In this document: positions 1 to 9,422 of the stretch, one piece after another | Numbering within the stretch: the first letter of the stretch is position 1 | Layout: each line of letters opens with the position of its first letter | Program-made: the position numbers and the translations under genes | Origin: Acetohalobium arabaticum DSM 5501 | GTDB lineage: Bacteria; Bacillota; Halanaerobiia; Halobacteroidales; Acetohalobiaceae | Direction: 5' to 3' | NCBI RefSeq assembly: GCF_000144695.1 | Contig: NC_014378.1 | Location: 1,090,781-1,154,780 of the forward strand | Length of the DNA: 64,000 nt | The notes under the pieces: model-generated | Database searches by the model: none | Told to the model about the DNA's origin: nothing | Seen by the model: only the letters and a program-made list of their open reading frames with translations

Positions 1-450
1 TATAATTACGGCCATGAAAATCCTGATAGAATGAAAAAGACCATTAGATATGGTTTAATAATCGGTTTTCTCTTTACTTCGCTAGGAGGAGTTATCTTTC
101 AGTTATTTCCGCGTGAACTAATTAGTCTCTTTAATAATGATCCTGCCTTACTGGATATTGGTGAAACTGCTTTAAAGAGAATCAGTTTTGCCTTTCCTAT
201 TATGGGATTGGTGATTGTAGCTTCTACTACTTTCCAGGCTATCGGGGAAGGAATTCCCAGTTTAGTTCTCTCTTTTCTGCGCCAGATATTACTATTGCTG
301 CCTATTATGTATTTATTAGGTAGATTATATGGTCTATCAGCTTTATGGTATGCTTTTCCCATTTCGGAATTAATTACAGTTATTTTAATGGCCTTCTGGT
401 TAGCTTCAACCTTACAGGAAGCATATCAAGAATTAGCAACTGAAAATTAA
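1..450 (+). CDS. MATE family efflux transporter, C-terminal part (5' truncated by window edge)
   Basis: The reading frame is open from the first base, so the gene begins upstream of the window; about 149 codons remain before TAA. The opening residues (NYGHENPDRMKKTIRYG) resemble the loop that precedes the second half of MATE transporters. They are followed by at least three hydrophobic segments and a short polar tail ending TLQEAYQELATEN. MATE proteins are inner-membrane cation/drug antiporters of about 450 residues, so this would be roughly the last third. Substrate unknown. An internal ATG at 31 is not a credible start because homology-like sequence lies before it. About 135 bp of AT-rich spacer separates it from pta. 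Confidence 0.75.
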   Translation, partial: YNYGHENPDRMKKTIRYGLIIGFLFTSLGGVIFQLFPRELISLFNNDPALLDIGETALKRISFAFPIMGLVIVASTTFQAIGEGIPSLVLSFLRQILLLLPIMYLLGRLYGLSALWYAFPISELITVILMAFWLASTLQEAYQELATEN

Positions 451-585
451 TTATATTCAGAAAATATAGTTTTTAATTTGATGCGTAAAAAAACAAGGAA
501 AATAGACGTAATATATAGTAATATTTATATTGGCAGATGAAATTAACAATTCTAAATTAATTCAATAGTTAGGGAGGCATAAGGG

Positions 586-1596
586 ATGGATTTTGTTACA
601 GAAATTAAAGAGGAAGCACAAGCCGCAGGAAAGACAATAGTCTTACCTGAAGGTGAAGAACCGCGGATGATCAAGGCTGTTCCACAGATATTGGAAGAAG
701 AATTAGCTGATATTATTCTGTTAGGTGAAGAATCTAAGCTGCAGGAAATAGCTGATGAAGAAAGTGTGGATATTTCCGGAGCTGAGATAATCGATCCTAA
801 AGAGGCAGATAGACTGGATGAATTCGGTTCTACTTATTATGAATTACGGAAGCATAAGGGAATTTCAAAAGAAGAAGCTCTAGAACAGATGGAAGATCCG
901 CTTTATTTTGGTGCTATGTTGGTTAAGGAAGGAATTGCAGACGGCTTAGTTGCAGGTGCTTTAAATGCTACAGCTAATGTTTTACGTCCTGTAATTAAGA
1001 TTATTGGAACTGAAGAAGAAGTTTCAATAGTTTCTGGTTCCTTTTTGATGATTGTACCGGACTGTGAGTATGGTGCCGACGGTAAGATGTTATTTGCTGA
1101 CAGCGGTGTCTTTCCAGAAGGTTCTCCAGAAGAGTTGGCTGAAATAGCTATTTCATCAGCCGATACTTTTGAAGCCCTGACAGGAGAAGAACCAAAGGTA
1201 GCTATGTTATCCTTCTCTACTAAAGGAAGTGCTGAACATCCATTGGTAGATAAGATGAGAGAAGCAGCAGAGATCTGTAAAGAGAAGGCTCCTGATCTAG
1301 AAGTAGATGGTGAGATGCAGGGAGATGCAGCTTTAGTACCAGAGATTGGAGCTAAAAAAGCACCTGATAGTGATGTAGCCGGTAATGCCAATGTTTTAAT
1401 CTTTCCTGATTTAAATGGAGGAAATATTGCTTATAAGTTGGTTCAAAGATTGGCTGGCGCTGATGCCTTTGGACCGTTAATCCAGGGTAGTGCTCTACCT
1501 GTTAATGATCTGTCGAGGGGCTGCAGTGTATCTGATATAGTTACTGTGACAGCAATTACAGCAGTACAGGCTGCTTTTAAAGATAAGCAAAAATAA
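586..1596 (+). CDS. pta: Phosphate acetyltransferase
   Basis: Cytoplasmic enzyme interconverting acetyl-CoA plus phosphate and acetyl phosphate plus CoA; with the next gene it forms the acetate/ATP branch of fermentative or acetogenic metabolism. At 336 residues it has the length of the single-domain Pta family. The C-terminal half carries typical Pta blocks: GEMQGDAALVPEIGAKKAPD, then NVLIFPDLNGGNIAYKLVQR and GPLIQGSALPVNDLSRGCS. A GGGAGG ribosome site precedes the ATG. ackA starts 27 bp downstream, so the two are almost certainly co-transcribed. The protein is strongly acidic, in keeping with a salt-adapted cytoplasm. A phosphate butyryltransferase is the main alternative, made less likely by the adjacent acetate kinase. 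Confidence 0.95.
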   Translation: MDFVTEIKEEAQAAGKTIVLPEGEEPRMIKAVPQILEEELADIILLGEESKLQEIADEESVDISGAEIIDPKEADRLDEFGSTYYELRKHKGISKEEALEQMEDPLYFGAMLVKEGIADGLVAGALNATANVLRPVIKIIGTEEEVSIVSGSFLMIVPDCEYGADGKMLFADSGVFPEGSPEELAEIAISSADTFEALTGEEPKVAMLSFSTKGSAEHPLVDKMREAAEICKEKAPDLEVDGEMQGDAALVPEIGAKKAPDSDVAGNANVLIFPDLNGGNIAYKLVQRLAGADAFGPLIQGSALPVNDLSRGCSVSDIVTVTAITAVQAAFKDKQK

Positions 1597-1622
1597 ATTA
1601 AATTAGAGGAGGAAGATAATAG

Positions 1623-2819
1623 ATGAAAGTTTTAGTTTTAAATTGTGGTAGTTCATCTCTTAAGTATCAATTAATCAATATGGAAAATGAATCGGCTTTA
1701 GCTAAAGGCTTAGTGGAAAGAATCGGAATCGATGGTGCTTTTTTAGAACATGAACCAGCTGGAGGAGAAGAGGTTACAGTTGAGAATGAAATTCCTGATC
1801 ACAGTGTAGCAATTAAGATGGTAATCGATGCTTTGTTGGATGATGATTACGGTGTAATTGATGATATGGATGAGATCAATGCAGTAGGCCACCGGGTAGT
1901 TCACGGCGGTGAAGAGTTTGCTGAATCTGTTTTGATTGATGATGAGGTATATGAAGGAATTGATAGCGTTAAGGATTTAGCACCGCTACATAATCCACCT
2001 AACTTATTAGGAATTGAGGTTAGCCAGGAGTTAATGCCTGAGACACCTGATGTTGCTGTCTTTGATACTGCATTCCACCAGACAATGCCGGCTAAGTCTT
2101 ATATGTATGCGCTGCCTTATGAATGGTATGAGAAGTATGGCGTTCGCCGTTATGGCTTCCATGGAACTTCCCATAAGTATGTTTCCCAGCGAGCAGCTGA
2201 AGTTGTGGATGAATCGGCTGAAGATTTAAAGGTAATTACTTGTCATTTAGGAAATGGCGCCAGTGTAGCTGCAGTTGACGGCGGTAAAGTAATAGATACT
2301 AGCATGGGCTTGACTCCATTAGAAGGTTTAGCTATGGGAACTCGCTGTGGAGATATTGACCCAGCAATTATTCCGTTTATGATGGAGAAAGAGGATCTAG
2401 ATGCTAGTGAAGTTGATACAATTTTGAATAAAGAAAGCGGAGTAGCTGGAGTTTCAGGTGTTAGCAGCGACTTTAGAGATTTAGAGCAGGCTGCTAATGA
2501 TGGTAATGAAAAAGCCCAGTTAGCTATTGATCTCTTCTGTCAGCGCGTTAAGAAGTATATCGGTTCTTATGCAGCTGAATTAGGCGGAGTAGATGTGATA
2601 GTTATGACTGCTGGTATTGGTGAGAATGGTATCGAGATTCGAGAAGATATATTAGAGGGATTAGAATTTTTAGGCATTGAAGTTGATTCTGAAAAGAATG
2701 ATATGCGCGGTGAAGAACAGGTAATTACTACTGATAGCTCTGAAACTAAAGCTGTAGTAATACCTACTAATGAAGAATTAATGATTGCTCGCGATACTGA
2801 GCGGTTAGTTACTGCTTAA
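1623..2819 (+). CDS. ackA: Acetate kinase
   Basis: Converts acetyl phosphate and ADP to acetate and ATP. The 398-residue protein opens with the family signature [11 protein letters not shown]. It contains the second signature block ([12 protein letters not shown]), a phosphate/adenosine-binding stretch ([16 protein letters not shown]) and the [10 protein letters not shown] region, all expected of ASKHA-fold acetate kinases. RBS AGGAGGAAG lies just upstream of the ATG. It forms an operon with pta. Besides acetogenesis it can harvest ATP from acetyl phosphate made by the glycine/betaine reductase encoded about 52 kb downstream; that link is an inference from shared chemistry, not from proximity. 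Confidence 0.97.
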   Translation: MKVLVLNCGSSSLKYQLINMENESALAKGLVERIGIDGAFLEHEPAGGEEVTVENEIPDHSVAIKMVIDALLDDDYGVIDDMDEINAVGHRVVHGGEEFAESVLIDDEVYEGIDSVKDLAPLHNPPNLLGIEVSQELMPETPDVAVFDTAFHQTMPAKSYMYALPYEWYEKYGVRRYGFHGTSHKYVSQRAAEVVDESAEDLKVITCHLGNGASVAAVDGGKVIDTSMGLTPLEGLAMGTRCGDIDPAIIPFMMEKEDLDASEVDTILNKESGVAGVSGVSSDFRDLEQAANDGNEKAQLAIDLFCQRVKKYIGSYAAELGGVDVIVMTAGIGENGIEIREDILEGLEFLGIEVDSEKNDMRGEEQVITTDSSETKAVVIPTNEELMIARDTERLVTA

Positions 2820-2837
2820 ATTAAATATTCCTAATAC

Positions 2838-2866
2838 TTGACAAGACCACACCTCTATATTATAAT
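2838..2866 (+). promoter_or_regulatory. Sigma-A type promoter upstream of yceD/rpmF
   Basis: A perfect -35 TTGACA at 2838-2843 and perfect -10 TATAAT at 2861-2866 are separated by exactly 17 bp. Transcription should start near 2873, about 22 nt before the preferred yceD start codon. This rules out a translation start as far upstream as 2838. Confidence 0.85.
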
Positions 2867-2894
2867 TAATATGGTAAATCATGAGGTGAAAAAT

Positions 2895-3380
2895 ATGAAG
2901 ATTAATGTAGAAGATATCAAGGAAAACCTCGGAGAATTTAAAGAATTAAGCTTCAAAGAACAGATTGAAGACCTCAAGTTCCAGGGGCGGGATATTAAGG
3001 TAGTTAAGCCGGCCCAGATGGAGTTTCAGGTATTCAATACTGATGATTCCTTTTTGGTAACTGGAAGTATTGAATTGGAGCTAAATGTAGCCTGTAGTAG
3101 GTGTTTAGAAAGGTTTAATCTGCCAGTAAGTATTGATCTTGAAGAAGAAGTGGATAAAGAAGAGGTTGAATTAATCGATAATCAGGCTATGATTGATATT
3201 ACAAAAGAGATTGATGACAGTATTATGTTAGCGATTCCGATGCAGCCGGTCTGTGATGAAGACTGTGCCGGGTTGTGTCCTAGTTGCGGCCAAAATTTAA
3301 ATGAAGCAGACTGTGACTGTTTTATGCATACTGTTGATCCGAGGTTAGCCAAGTTGGAAAAATTATTGGATAAAGAGTAG
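2895..3380 (+). CDS. YceD/DUF177 family protein
   Basis: A 161-residue member of the YceD (DUF177) family, widely found immediately upstream of rpmF and linked to 23S rRNA/ribosome biogenesis. Two cysteine pairs are visible, CSRC near residue 67 and a cluster [13 protein letters not shown] near the C-terminus, suggesting a metal site. The start at 2895 is chosen because GAGGTG sits at the right distance and an upstream in-frame start would overlap the -35 box. rpmF follows 41 bp later with its own strong RBS. Exact biochemical role not established by the sequence. Confidence 0.85.
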   Translation: MKINVEDIKENLGEFKELSFKEQIEDLKFQGRDIKVVKPAQMEFQVFNTDDSFLVTGSIELELNVACSRCLERFNLPVSIDLEEEVDKEEVELIDNQAMIDITKEIDDSIMLAIPMQPVCDEDCAGLCPSCGQNLNEADCDCFMHTVDPRLAKLEKLLDKE

Positions 3381-3421
3381 TCTTTAGAAGATGTTGTAAC
3401 GGTTTAAAGGAGGTGTTAGGA

Positions 3422-3589
3422 ATGGCAGTACCTAAGCAGCGGACTTCAAAAAGCAGAAAGAGAAAGAGAAGAACTCATTGGAAATTAAATGCACCTAACT
3501 TGGTAGAATGTTCTCAGTGTGGTGAATTTAAGTTGTCCCATAGAGTATGTAATGAATGTGGATATTATAAAGGTAGACCTGTTAAGTAA
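3422..3589 (+). CDS. rpmF: 50S ribosomal protein L32
   Basis: A 55-residue basic protein beginning [20 protein letters not shown], the diagnostic L32 N-terminus. It is the zinc-binding form: CSQC (residues 30-33) and CNEC (43-46) make a four-cysteine ribbon. AAAGGAGGTG is positioned ahead of the ATG. Forms a dicistronic unit with the YceD gene and is closed by a strong terminator. Confidence 0.97.
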   Translation: MAVPKQRTSKSRKRKRRTHWKLNAPNLVECSQCGEFKLSHRVCNECGYYKGRPVK

Positions 3590-3602
3590 ATAGATTTGAT
3601 TC

Positions 3603-3642
3603 TTAAGAGTTCAGGGATTTTCTCCTGAACTCTTAATTTTTT
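3603..3642 (+). terminator. Rho-independent terminator after rpmF
   Basis: A 13-bp perfect stem (3603-3615 with 3624-3636) closes an 8-nt loop and is followed by a run of T residues. It separates the yceD-rpmF unit from the fapR operon. Confidence 0.9.
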
Positions 3643-3650
3643 AAATTGGC

Positions 3651-3679
3651 TTGCATATTAGTTAAGTTTAATATATAAT
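3651..3679 (+). promoter_or_regulatory. Promoter of the fapR-fab operon
   Basis: -35 TTGCAT (3651-3656), 17-bp spacer, -10 TATAAT (3674-3679). The predicted start point is near 3686, immediately before the candidate FapR operator and about 50 nt before fapR. Confidence 0.75.
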
Positions 3680-3692
3680 ATCAACAGTGAAA

Positions 3693-3711
3693 ATTAGTAG
3701 TAGGTCTTAAC
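3693..3711 (+). promoter_or_regulatory. Candidate FapR operator
   Basis: The imperfect palindrome ATTAGTA-GTAG-GTCTTAAC resembles the known FapR box shape (TTAGTA and TCTTAA-type half sites) and lies just downstream of the predicted transcription start of fapR, where bound FapR would block the polymerase. In Bacillus and Staphylococcus, FapR represses fap/fab genes until malonyl-CoA releases it; autoregulation here is inferred. Confidence 0.55.
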
Positions 3712-3736
3712 ACTAGATATAAATCAGGTGATAATT

Positions 3737-4333
3737 ATGGGAAAGAAGCTATCTAAAGCAGAAAGACAGAAAGCCTTAAAAGAGAAGATTGAAGAAAATC
3801 CTTTTCTAATCGACCAGGAATTGGCTAAGATATTTGGAGTAAGTATTCAGACGATTCGGTTGGATAGATTAGAGCTTAATATTCCGGAAGTTAGAAAGAG
3901 GATTAGAAATTTAGCTAAGGATTCCTATTCTAAAGTTAAGTCTGTCAGCAATTCTGAAATCATCGGTGAATTAATAGATATCGAGTTAAATAAATCCGGT
4001 ACATCTATTTTAGAGACTAATGAAGATATGGGATTGACTGATAGTAGGATTGTCAGAGGACATCATATATTTGCTCAGGCTAACTCCCTGGCAGTTGCTA
4101 TTATAGATACGGATCTGGCCTTAACCGGCTTAACAAAGACCAAATTTGAGTGTCCAGTCCATGTTGGAGAGAGATTAATTGCAGAAGCAGTAGTTCAAAG
4201 CAAAAAAGATGAGAAATTCCAGATTGAAGTAACGACTAAAGTAAAACAGGACCGCGTCTTTAATGGAGAATTTATTATCTTTTCCGGTGGGAGACTGAAC
4301 GGGGAGGTAAAAAAGCGTGCAGATAGCCGTTGA
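3737..4333 (+). CDS. fapR: Transcription factor FapR, malonyl-CoA sensor
   Basis: A 198-residue repressor of fatty-acid and phospholipid synthesis genes. The N-terminal ~60 residues form a DeoR-like helix-turn-helix (LIDQELAKIFGVSIQTIRLDRLELNIPEVR). The remainder is a hotdog-fold effector domain with VRGHHIFAQANSLAVAIID, the region that binds malonyl-CoA in studied FapRs. The start at 3737 follows CAGGTG; a GTG three codons upstream overlaps the RBS. The gene overlaps plsX by 17 bp, and all downstream genes through rnc are closely spaced, matching its expected regulon. Confidence 0.92.
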   Translation: MGKKLSKAERQKALKEKIEENPFLIDQELAKIFGVSIQTIRLDRLELNIPEVRKRIRNLAKDSYSKVKSVSNSEIIGELIDIELNKSGTSILETNEDMGLTDSRIVRGHHIFAQANSLAVAIIDTDLALTGLTKTKFECPVHVGERLIAEAVVQSKKDEKFQIEVTTKVKQDRVFNGEFIIFSGGRLNGEVKKRADSR

Positions 4334-5324
4334 TGTAATGGGAGGCGATTATGCTCCTGATGAGATTATTAAAGGGGCAGTTGAATCTATATCAGAGATA
4401 GAAGGTAAGATTCTATTAGTAGGCCCTGAAGATGTAATTGAAGAAAAGTTGAAAGATTATAATTATAATTTAAATAGATTGGAGATTATCGATGCACCTG
4501 ATGTAATAGAGATGGATGAGACTCCGGCTAAAGCTGTTAGACAGAAGACAGATTCTTCTATTGCTGTTGGGGTAAGATTAGTCCGTAGTGGCAAGGCAGA
4601 TGCTTTGGTTTCAGCAGGAAGTACAGGTGCCGTTATGGCAGGTTCACTTTTGAAATTAGGTAGAATTAAAGGCGTTAAACGGCCGGCAATTGCTACTGTG
4701 ATGCCTGCTTTAGAAGGGGAGACACTGGTTTTAGATGTAGGAGCTAATGTTGATTCTACTCCAGAAAATATGGTTCAGTATGCTTTAATGGGTAACATTT
4801 ATGCTGAACAGATTCTTCATAAATCTAAGCCTAAAGTTGGTTTGTTAAGTATCGGAGAAGAAGCAAAAAAAGGTAATGAATTAACTAAAGAGACTTATCA
4901 ATTACTTAAAGAACTTGATATTAACTTTATTGGAAATGTTGAAGGAAGGGATATATTTACTACTGACTGTGATGTAGTAGTCTGTGATGGTTTTGTAGGT
5001 AATACTATTTTAAAGACAGCAGAAGGATTAAGTAAGACTGTCTTTGAGATGATGAAAGAAGAGCTGGAGGCAAGTTTAATTGCCAAGTTAGGATCTTGGT
5101 TTATGAAGTCCAGTCTGAAACGGCTAAAGAAGAAGATGGATTATGCTGAATACGGCGGCGCTCCTCTATTGGGGGTTAACGGAGTAGTGATCATTGGCCA
5201 TGGTAGTTCTAAAAATAAAGCAGTGAAGAATGCCATTAATGTAGCCTGTGAATCAGTTGAACGGCAGGTATTGGACCAGATTAAGGAAAATATAAATGAA
5301 AGGACTGGTAGAGCTGATGAGTAA
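4317..5324 (+). CDS. plsX: Phosphate acyltransferase PlsX
   Basis: Makes acyl-phosphate from acyl-ACP, the first step of the PlsX/PlsY route to lysophosphatidate. The 335-residue protein opens with the family signature IAVDVMGGDYAPDEIIKGA and contains ALVSAGSTGAVMAG and DGFVGNTILKTAEG blocks. It starts with GTG inside the fapR 3' end; GGGGAGG upstream supports this. PlsY, the partner enzyme, is at 37.7 kb in this window. Peripheral membrane enzyme. Confidence 0.95.
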   Translation: MQIAVDVMGGDYAPDEIIKGAVESISEIEGKILLVGPEDVIEEKLKDYNYNLNRLEIIDAPDVIEMDETPAKAVRQKTDSSIAVGVRLVRSGKADALVSAGSTGAVMAGSLLKLGRIKGVKRPAIATVMPALEGETLVLDVGANVDSTPENMVQYALMGNIYAEQILHKSKPKVGLLSIGEEAKKGNELTKETYQLLKELDINFIGNVEGRDIFTTDCDVVVCDGFVGNTILKTAEGLSKTVFEMMKEELEASLIAKLGSWFMKSSLKRLKKKMDYAEYGGAPLLGVNGVVIIGHGSSKNKAVKNAINVACESVERQVLDQIKENINERTGRADE

Positions 5325-6309
5325 GGAACTGAGAAGAGCAGGAATTACTGGAGTTGGTTCTTATGCTCCTGATAAGGTATTGACAAACCGTGATTTAGAA
5401 GAAATGGTAGATACCAGCGATGAATGGATTAAGAGTAGAACCGGAATTCAAGAACGAAGAATTGCTAAAGAAGAGACTACTACTTCTGATTTGGCTTATA
5501 AGGCAGCAGAGGCTGCACTGGATGATGCTGATCTAGCACCAGAGGAGTTAGATTTAATTTTAGTGGCGACTGTAACTCCTGATATGGTATTTCCGGCTAC
5601 AGGCTGTCTTCTGCAGGACAGACTAAATGCTACAGATGCAGCTGCCTTTGATCTAGAAGCCGGTTGTTCAGGCTTTGTATATGGAATTTCAGTGGCTACT
5701 CAATTTGTCAGAACCGGAGCTTACGATAATGTATTGGTTATTGGAGCGGAGACATTATCTAAAATCATAAATTGGGAAGATAGAAATACCTGTGTATTAT
5801 TCGGAGATGGTGCTGGAGCTGCAGTAATACAGCCAGTAGAATCCAGAGGTATCTTATCTACAGTTTTAGGATCTGACGGCTCAGGCGGTGATGTATTACA
5901 GATACCTGCTGGCGGTTCAAAACAGCCGGCTTCGTTAGAAACTGTTGAAAATAACTTACATTGTATTCAGATGGAAGGTAATGCTGTTTTCAAGTTTGCT
6001 GTTAGAGCAATGGGGAAGGGAGCAGTGGAAGCCTTAAACGAAGCAGGCTTAGAAAAAGAAGATGTAGACTTCTTGATTCCTCATCAGGCTAATATTAGAA
6101 TTATAGATGGTGCTGCTAAACGCTTGAATCTAAGTGATGATGAGGTCTTTGTTAATCTCGATAAGTACGGCAATACTTCGGCTGCTTCTATTCCGATTGC
6201 TCTGGATGAAGCTGTTGAGGCAGGTAAGATCCACAGCGGAGATAGAGTAGTGATAGTTGGCTTTGGAGCCGGACTTACCTGGGCAGCAAGTGTTATAGAA
6301 TGGTCATAA
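5296..6309 (+). CDS. fabH: Beta-ketoacyl-ACP synthase III
   Basis: Condenses acetyl-CoA with malonyl-ACP to begin fatty-acid synthesis. The Cys-His-Asn triad is visible: C about 124 in EAGCSGFVYG, H in IPHQANIRI and N in KYGNTSAAS. Length 337 is slightly above the family norm because the first seven residues may be extra: ATG at 5296 has AAGGA eight bases upstream, while ATG at 5317 has a weaker site. It overlaps the plsX end by 29 bp if the first start is used. Straight-chain versus branched primer preference cannot be read from the sequence. Confidence 0.95.
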   Translation: MKGLVELMSKELRRAGITGVGSYAPDKVLTNRDLEEMVDTSDEWIKSRTGIQERRIAKEETTTSDLAYKAAEAALDDADLAPEELDLILVATVTPDMVFPATGCLLQDRLNATDAAAFDLEAGCSGFVYGISVATQFVRTGAYDNVLVIGAETLSKIINWEDRNTCVLFGDGAGAAVIQPVESRGILSTVLGSDGSGGDVLQIPAGGSKQPASLETVENNLHCIQMEGNAVFKFAVRAMGKGAVEALNEAGLEKEDVDFLIPHQANIRIIDGAAKRLNLSDDEVFVNLDKYGNTSAASIPIALDEAVEAGKIHSGDRVVIVGFGAGLTWAASVIEWS

Positions 6310-6320
6310 GGAGGAATAAT

Positions 6321-7268
6321 ATGTTAAAGACAGAATTATGTAAACAATTGGAGATAGAATATCCTATCATTCAGGGAGGAATGGCCTGGATTGCCACTGG
6401 AGAGTTAGCAGCTGCTGTTTCGAATGCTGGTGGGTTAGGTATTATTGGAGCCGGTAATGCTCCAGCAGAAGTGGTTAGAGAAGAGATTAAGAAAGCTAAG
6501 GAGCTAACTGATAAGACTTATGGTGTTAATGTAATGTTACTTTCTCCTCATGTAGATGAAGTAATTGAAACTGTTTATGAAGAAGAAGTGCCTGTAATTA
6601 CCACTGGAGCTGGAAATCCCGGTAAATATATCGATAAATTGAAGGAAGTAGGTACCAAGATTATTCCTGTAGTTCCTTCGGTAGCTTTGGCTAAAAGAAT
6701 GGCTAGACTGGATGTAGATGCTATTATTGCTGAAGGAACTGAGGCTGGAGGACATATTGGAGAGGTAGCTACAATGCCTCTGATTCCCCAGATAGTAGAT
6801 GCTATTGATCTGCCGGTGATTGCAGCTGGAGGAATCGGCGATGGACGCGGTTTAACTGCTGCTTTGGCTTTAGGGGCTGAAGGAGTTCAAGTAGGTACTA
6901 GATTCGTTTGTGCTGAAGAATGTACAGTTCATGAAAATTATAAAGAAGCTATTATCGGAGCTAGAGATAGAGATGCTATAGTTACTGCTCGGTCTACGGG
7001 ACATCCAGTACGGAATTTAAAGAATAAATTAACACGGCAGATAGATAAATTGGAGAATAAAGGAGTCAGTAAAGAAGAACTAGAAGAACTAGGTATTGGT
7101 AGATTACAGAATGCTGCTAAAGAAGGAGATGTAAAAGAAGGAAGTGTTATGGCTGGTCAGATAGCCGGAATGGTTAATGAAGAAAAGCCGGCTGCTGATA
7201 TTATTCAAGAGTTTATTCAGGAAGCTGAAACAGTGTTGAAAGAAAAGGTGGAATTAATAGAAAAATAA
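6321..7268 (+). CDS. fabK: Enoyl-ACP reductase II (FMN-dependent)
   Basis: Final reduction step of the elongation cycle, using the FMN TIM-barrel FabK type. No FabI-type reductase is seen in the cluster. The 315-residue protein starts at 6321 after a perfect AAGGAGG; an upstream in-frame start at 6300 lies inside fabH. Motifs: PIIQGGMAWIA, VDAIIAEGTEAGGHIG and AAGGIGDGRG, typical of the nitronate monooxygenase/FabK fold. Its place between fabH and fabD supports FabK over a nitronate monooxygenase. Confidence 0.9.
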   Translation: MLKTELCKQLEIEYPIIQGGMAWIATGELAAAVSNAGGLGIIGAGNAPAEVVREEIKKAKELTDKTYGVNVMLLSPHVDEVIETVYEEEVPVITTGAGNPGKYIDKLKEVGTKIIPVVPSVALAKRMARLDVDAIIAEGTEAGGHIGEVATMPLIPQIVDAIDLPVIAAGGIGDGRGLTAALALGAEGVQVGTRFVCAEECTVHENYKEAIIGARDRDAIVTARSTGHPVRNLKNKLTRQIDKLENKGVSKEELEELGIGRLQNAAKEGDVKEGSVMAGQIAGMVNEEKPAADIIQEFIQEAETVLKEKVELIEK

Positions 7269-7288
7269 TTGTAAGAAGGAGGATTAAG

Positions 7289-8221
7289 ATGTCAGGAAAA
7301 ACTGCATTTCTCTTTCCCGGGCAGGGAGCCCAGAAAGTGGGGATGGGAGCTGAATTAGTTAAGGAGTTTTCAGCAGCTAAAGAGGTATTTGATGCAGCTG
7401 ATGAAGCTTTAGATTTGGATATATCAAAATTATGTTTTGAAGGACCGGCGGATGAATTGAAGCAGACAGAGAATACACAACCTGCTATTTTGACAATGAG
7501 TATAGCCGTTTATGAAGTCTTAAAAGAGAAAGGAATTCAGCCTGATACTGTAGCCGGCCATAGCCTTGGAGAGTATTCTGCTTTAGTGGCGGCTGGAGCC
7601 CTGGATTTTAAGTCAGCAGTTAAACTGGTTCGCAAGCGGGGCCAATTTATGGAAGAAGCAGTTCCGGCAGGTGAAGGAGCTATGGGAGCTGTTATTGGTC
7701 TGAAAAGAGAAGGAGTACAAGAGGCTGTTAAAGAAGGAAGCCGGTTTGGTATAGTAGAGCTGGCAAATTATAATACTCCGATTCAAACAGTGATTTCAGG
7801 AGAAAAAGAAGCCGTAGAGAAGACGCTTGAATTGGCTGAAGATACTGGAGCTAAGAAGACAGTTCTACTTGATGTCAGCGGTCCTTTCCATTCCAGCTTA
7901 ATGAAGTCGGCCGGTGATAAATTGGCAGCTGAGTTGGAGAAGATTGAGATTTCAGAACCTGAGCTACCGGTGATGGCTAATGTAACGGCCGATTATGTTG
8001 AAACACCTGATGAAATTAAGAAAGCACTTATTGATCAGCTCAGCGGTTCAGTCTACTGGGTAGATATTATTGAACTTATGATAGATAATAATCTTGATAG
8101 AGTTATTGAAGCAGGACCGGGAAGAACTCTAAAAAGCTTTATGAGACGGATTGACCGCAGTATTACGGCTTTAAATGTACGGAATTTATCATCTTTAGAA
8201 AAAACGTTACAGAAATTATAA
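7289..8221 (+). CDS. fabD: Malonyl-CoA:ACP transacylase
   Basis: Loads malonyl onto ACP. The 310-residue protein has the active-site serine in GHSLGEYSAL (about residue 92), the N-terminal FPGQGAQ motif, and the GPFHSSLM histidine. An AAGGAGG site precedes the ATG, 20 bp after fabK. Soluble cytoplasmic enzyme in the same operon. Confidence 0.96.
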   Translation: MSGKTAFLFPGQGAQKVGMGAELVKEFSAAKEVFDAADEALDLDISKLCFEGPADELKQTENTQPAILTMSIAVYEVLKEKGIQPDTVAGHSLGEYSALVAAGALDFKSAVKLVRKRGQFMEEAVPAGEGAMGAVIGLKREGVQEAVKEGSRFGIVELANYNTPIQTVISGEKEAVEKTLELAEDTGAKKTVLLDVSGPFHSSLMKSAGDKLAAELEKIEISEPELPVMANVTADYVETPDEIKKALIDQLSGSVYWVDIIELMIDNNLDRVIEAGPGRTLKSFMRRIDRSITALNVRNLSSLEKTLQKL

Positions 8222-8276
8222 GATTTAGAATAAATTATATTTGGTTTAATGATACTAGGTAAAGGAAGGTGAGAAG

Positions 8277-9026
8277 ATGGAATTAGAAGGTAAAACAGCA
8301 GTTGTAACAGGTAGCTCGCGAGGAATTGGAAAAGCAATTGCTCTCTCTTTGGCTGAAGAAGGTGCATCAGTAGCAGTAAATTATCCTGTTGAAGCAGAAA
8401 AAGAGAATGCCCAAGAAGTTGTAGATATGATAAAGAATCTGGGCCAGGAAGCTGTTACAGTGAAGGCTAATGTTGTTCAGTTAGATGAAGTAAAAAAGAT
8501 GATGAAACAGGTTAAAGACGAATTTGATTCTATAGATATTCTGGTTAATAATGCTGGTATAACTAATGATAATCTCTTACTTAGAATGAAAGAAGAAGAT
8601 TGGGATTCTGTAATTGATGTTAATCTAAAAGGTGTCTTTAACTGTACTAAGGCAGTAACTAAGATAATGATGAAGCAGCGAAGCGGCAAGATTATTAATA
8701 TTGCTTCTGTAGTGGGAAGAATGGGAAATGCCGGTCAGGCAAATTACTCTGCTTCTAAAGCCGGGGTGATTGGACTTACTAAATCAACGGCTAAAGAATT
8801 GGCCAGCCGCGGTATAATGGCCAATGCTGTTGCTCCTGGATTTATTCAGTCCAGGATGACTGATGAATTATCCGAAGAAGTACAAGAAGAGATGTTAGAG
8901 GCTATACCATTAGATGAATTTGGCACACCAGAGGATGTAGCCAATGTAGTATCCTTTTTAGCTTCCAGCAAAGCAGATTATATAACTGGGCAGGTTATTA
9001 ATGTTGCTGGCGGAATGGTAATGTAA
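8277..9026 (+). CDS. fabG: 3-oxoacyl-ACP reductase
   Basis: NADPH-dependent short-chain dehydrogenase reducing 3-ketoacyl-ACP. The 249-residue protein shows TGSSRGIG (cofactor), NNAGIT, catalytic Ser in NIASVVG and YSASK (Tyr-Lys). RBS GGAAGGTGAG sits upstream of ATG. It lies 55 bp after fabD, in the operon order typical of Firmicutes. Confidence 0.95.
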   Translation: MELEGKTAVVTGSSRGIGKAIALSLAEEGASVAVNYPVEAEKENAQEVVDMIKNLGQEAVTVKANVVQLDEVKKMMKQVKDEFDSIDILVNNAGITNDNLLLRMKEEDWDSVIDVNLKGVFNCTKAVTKIMMKQRSGKIINIASVVGRMGNAGQANYSASKAGVIGLTKSTAKELASRGIMANAVAPGFIQSRMTDELSEEVQEEMLEAIPLDEFGTPEDVANVVSFLASSKADYITGQVINVAGGMVM

Positions 9027-9117
9027 ATTAATTACCTGCATTATTATGAGATGTACTTTATAATGTGGGAAATATAGATTCCTTGGTAGCTAAACTTTGA
9101 AAGGGGGTGAAGTAAAT

Positions 9118-9348
9118 ATGTCAGTTTTAGAACAGGTTAAAGAGATTGTTGTAGAGGAATTAGCAGTTGAGCCAGAGGAAGTAACAGAAACTGCTTCTTT
9201 CATTGATGATTTAGGAGCAGATTCTTTAGATATTGTTGAGCTAGTTATGGCTTTTGAAGAGGAATTTGAGATTGAGATTCCTGATGAAGATGCAGAAGAT
9301 ATTGGAACAGTAGAGGATGCTGTTGAGTATATTAAAAGCCATAATTAA
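9118..9348 (+). CDS. acpP: Acyl carrier protein
   Basis: A 76-residue acidic carrier protein. The phosphopantetheine serine lies in [13 protein letters not shown] (about residue 36). The start at 9118 follows AAAGGGGGTG; an upstream ATG at 9097 would place the ribosome site inside the coding region. A TATAAT at 9059-9064 could give extra ACP transcript, but its -35 (CTGCAT) is weak. The 91-bp gap to fabG is larger than elsewhere in the operon. Confidence 0.96.
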   Translation: MSVLEQVKEIVVEELAVEPEEVTETASFIDDLGADSLDIVELVMAFEEEFEIEIPDEDAEDIGTVEDAVEYIKSHN

Positions 9349-9360
9349 TAATTATTTATT

Positions 9361-9392
9361 AGAAGGAAGGTCTCTTTAGAGGCTTTCCTTCT
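9361..9392 (+). other. Intercistronic hairpin after acpP
   Basis: AGAAGGAA (9361-9368) pairs with TTCCTTCT (9385-9392), with further pairing inside the loop (GTCTCT/AGAGGC). There is no T-run, so it looks like an mRNA-processing or stabilising hairpin that could raise acpP message relative to downstream genes, rather than a full terminator. Confidence 0.5.
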
Positions 9393-9422
9393 CAAATTAT
9401 AAATATCTGTGGAGGGATTAGC

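Noticed and set aside
9361-9392. Full terminator after acpP
   Set aside because: No T-run after the stem and the downstream genes continue the same pathway at close spacing.
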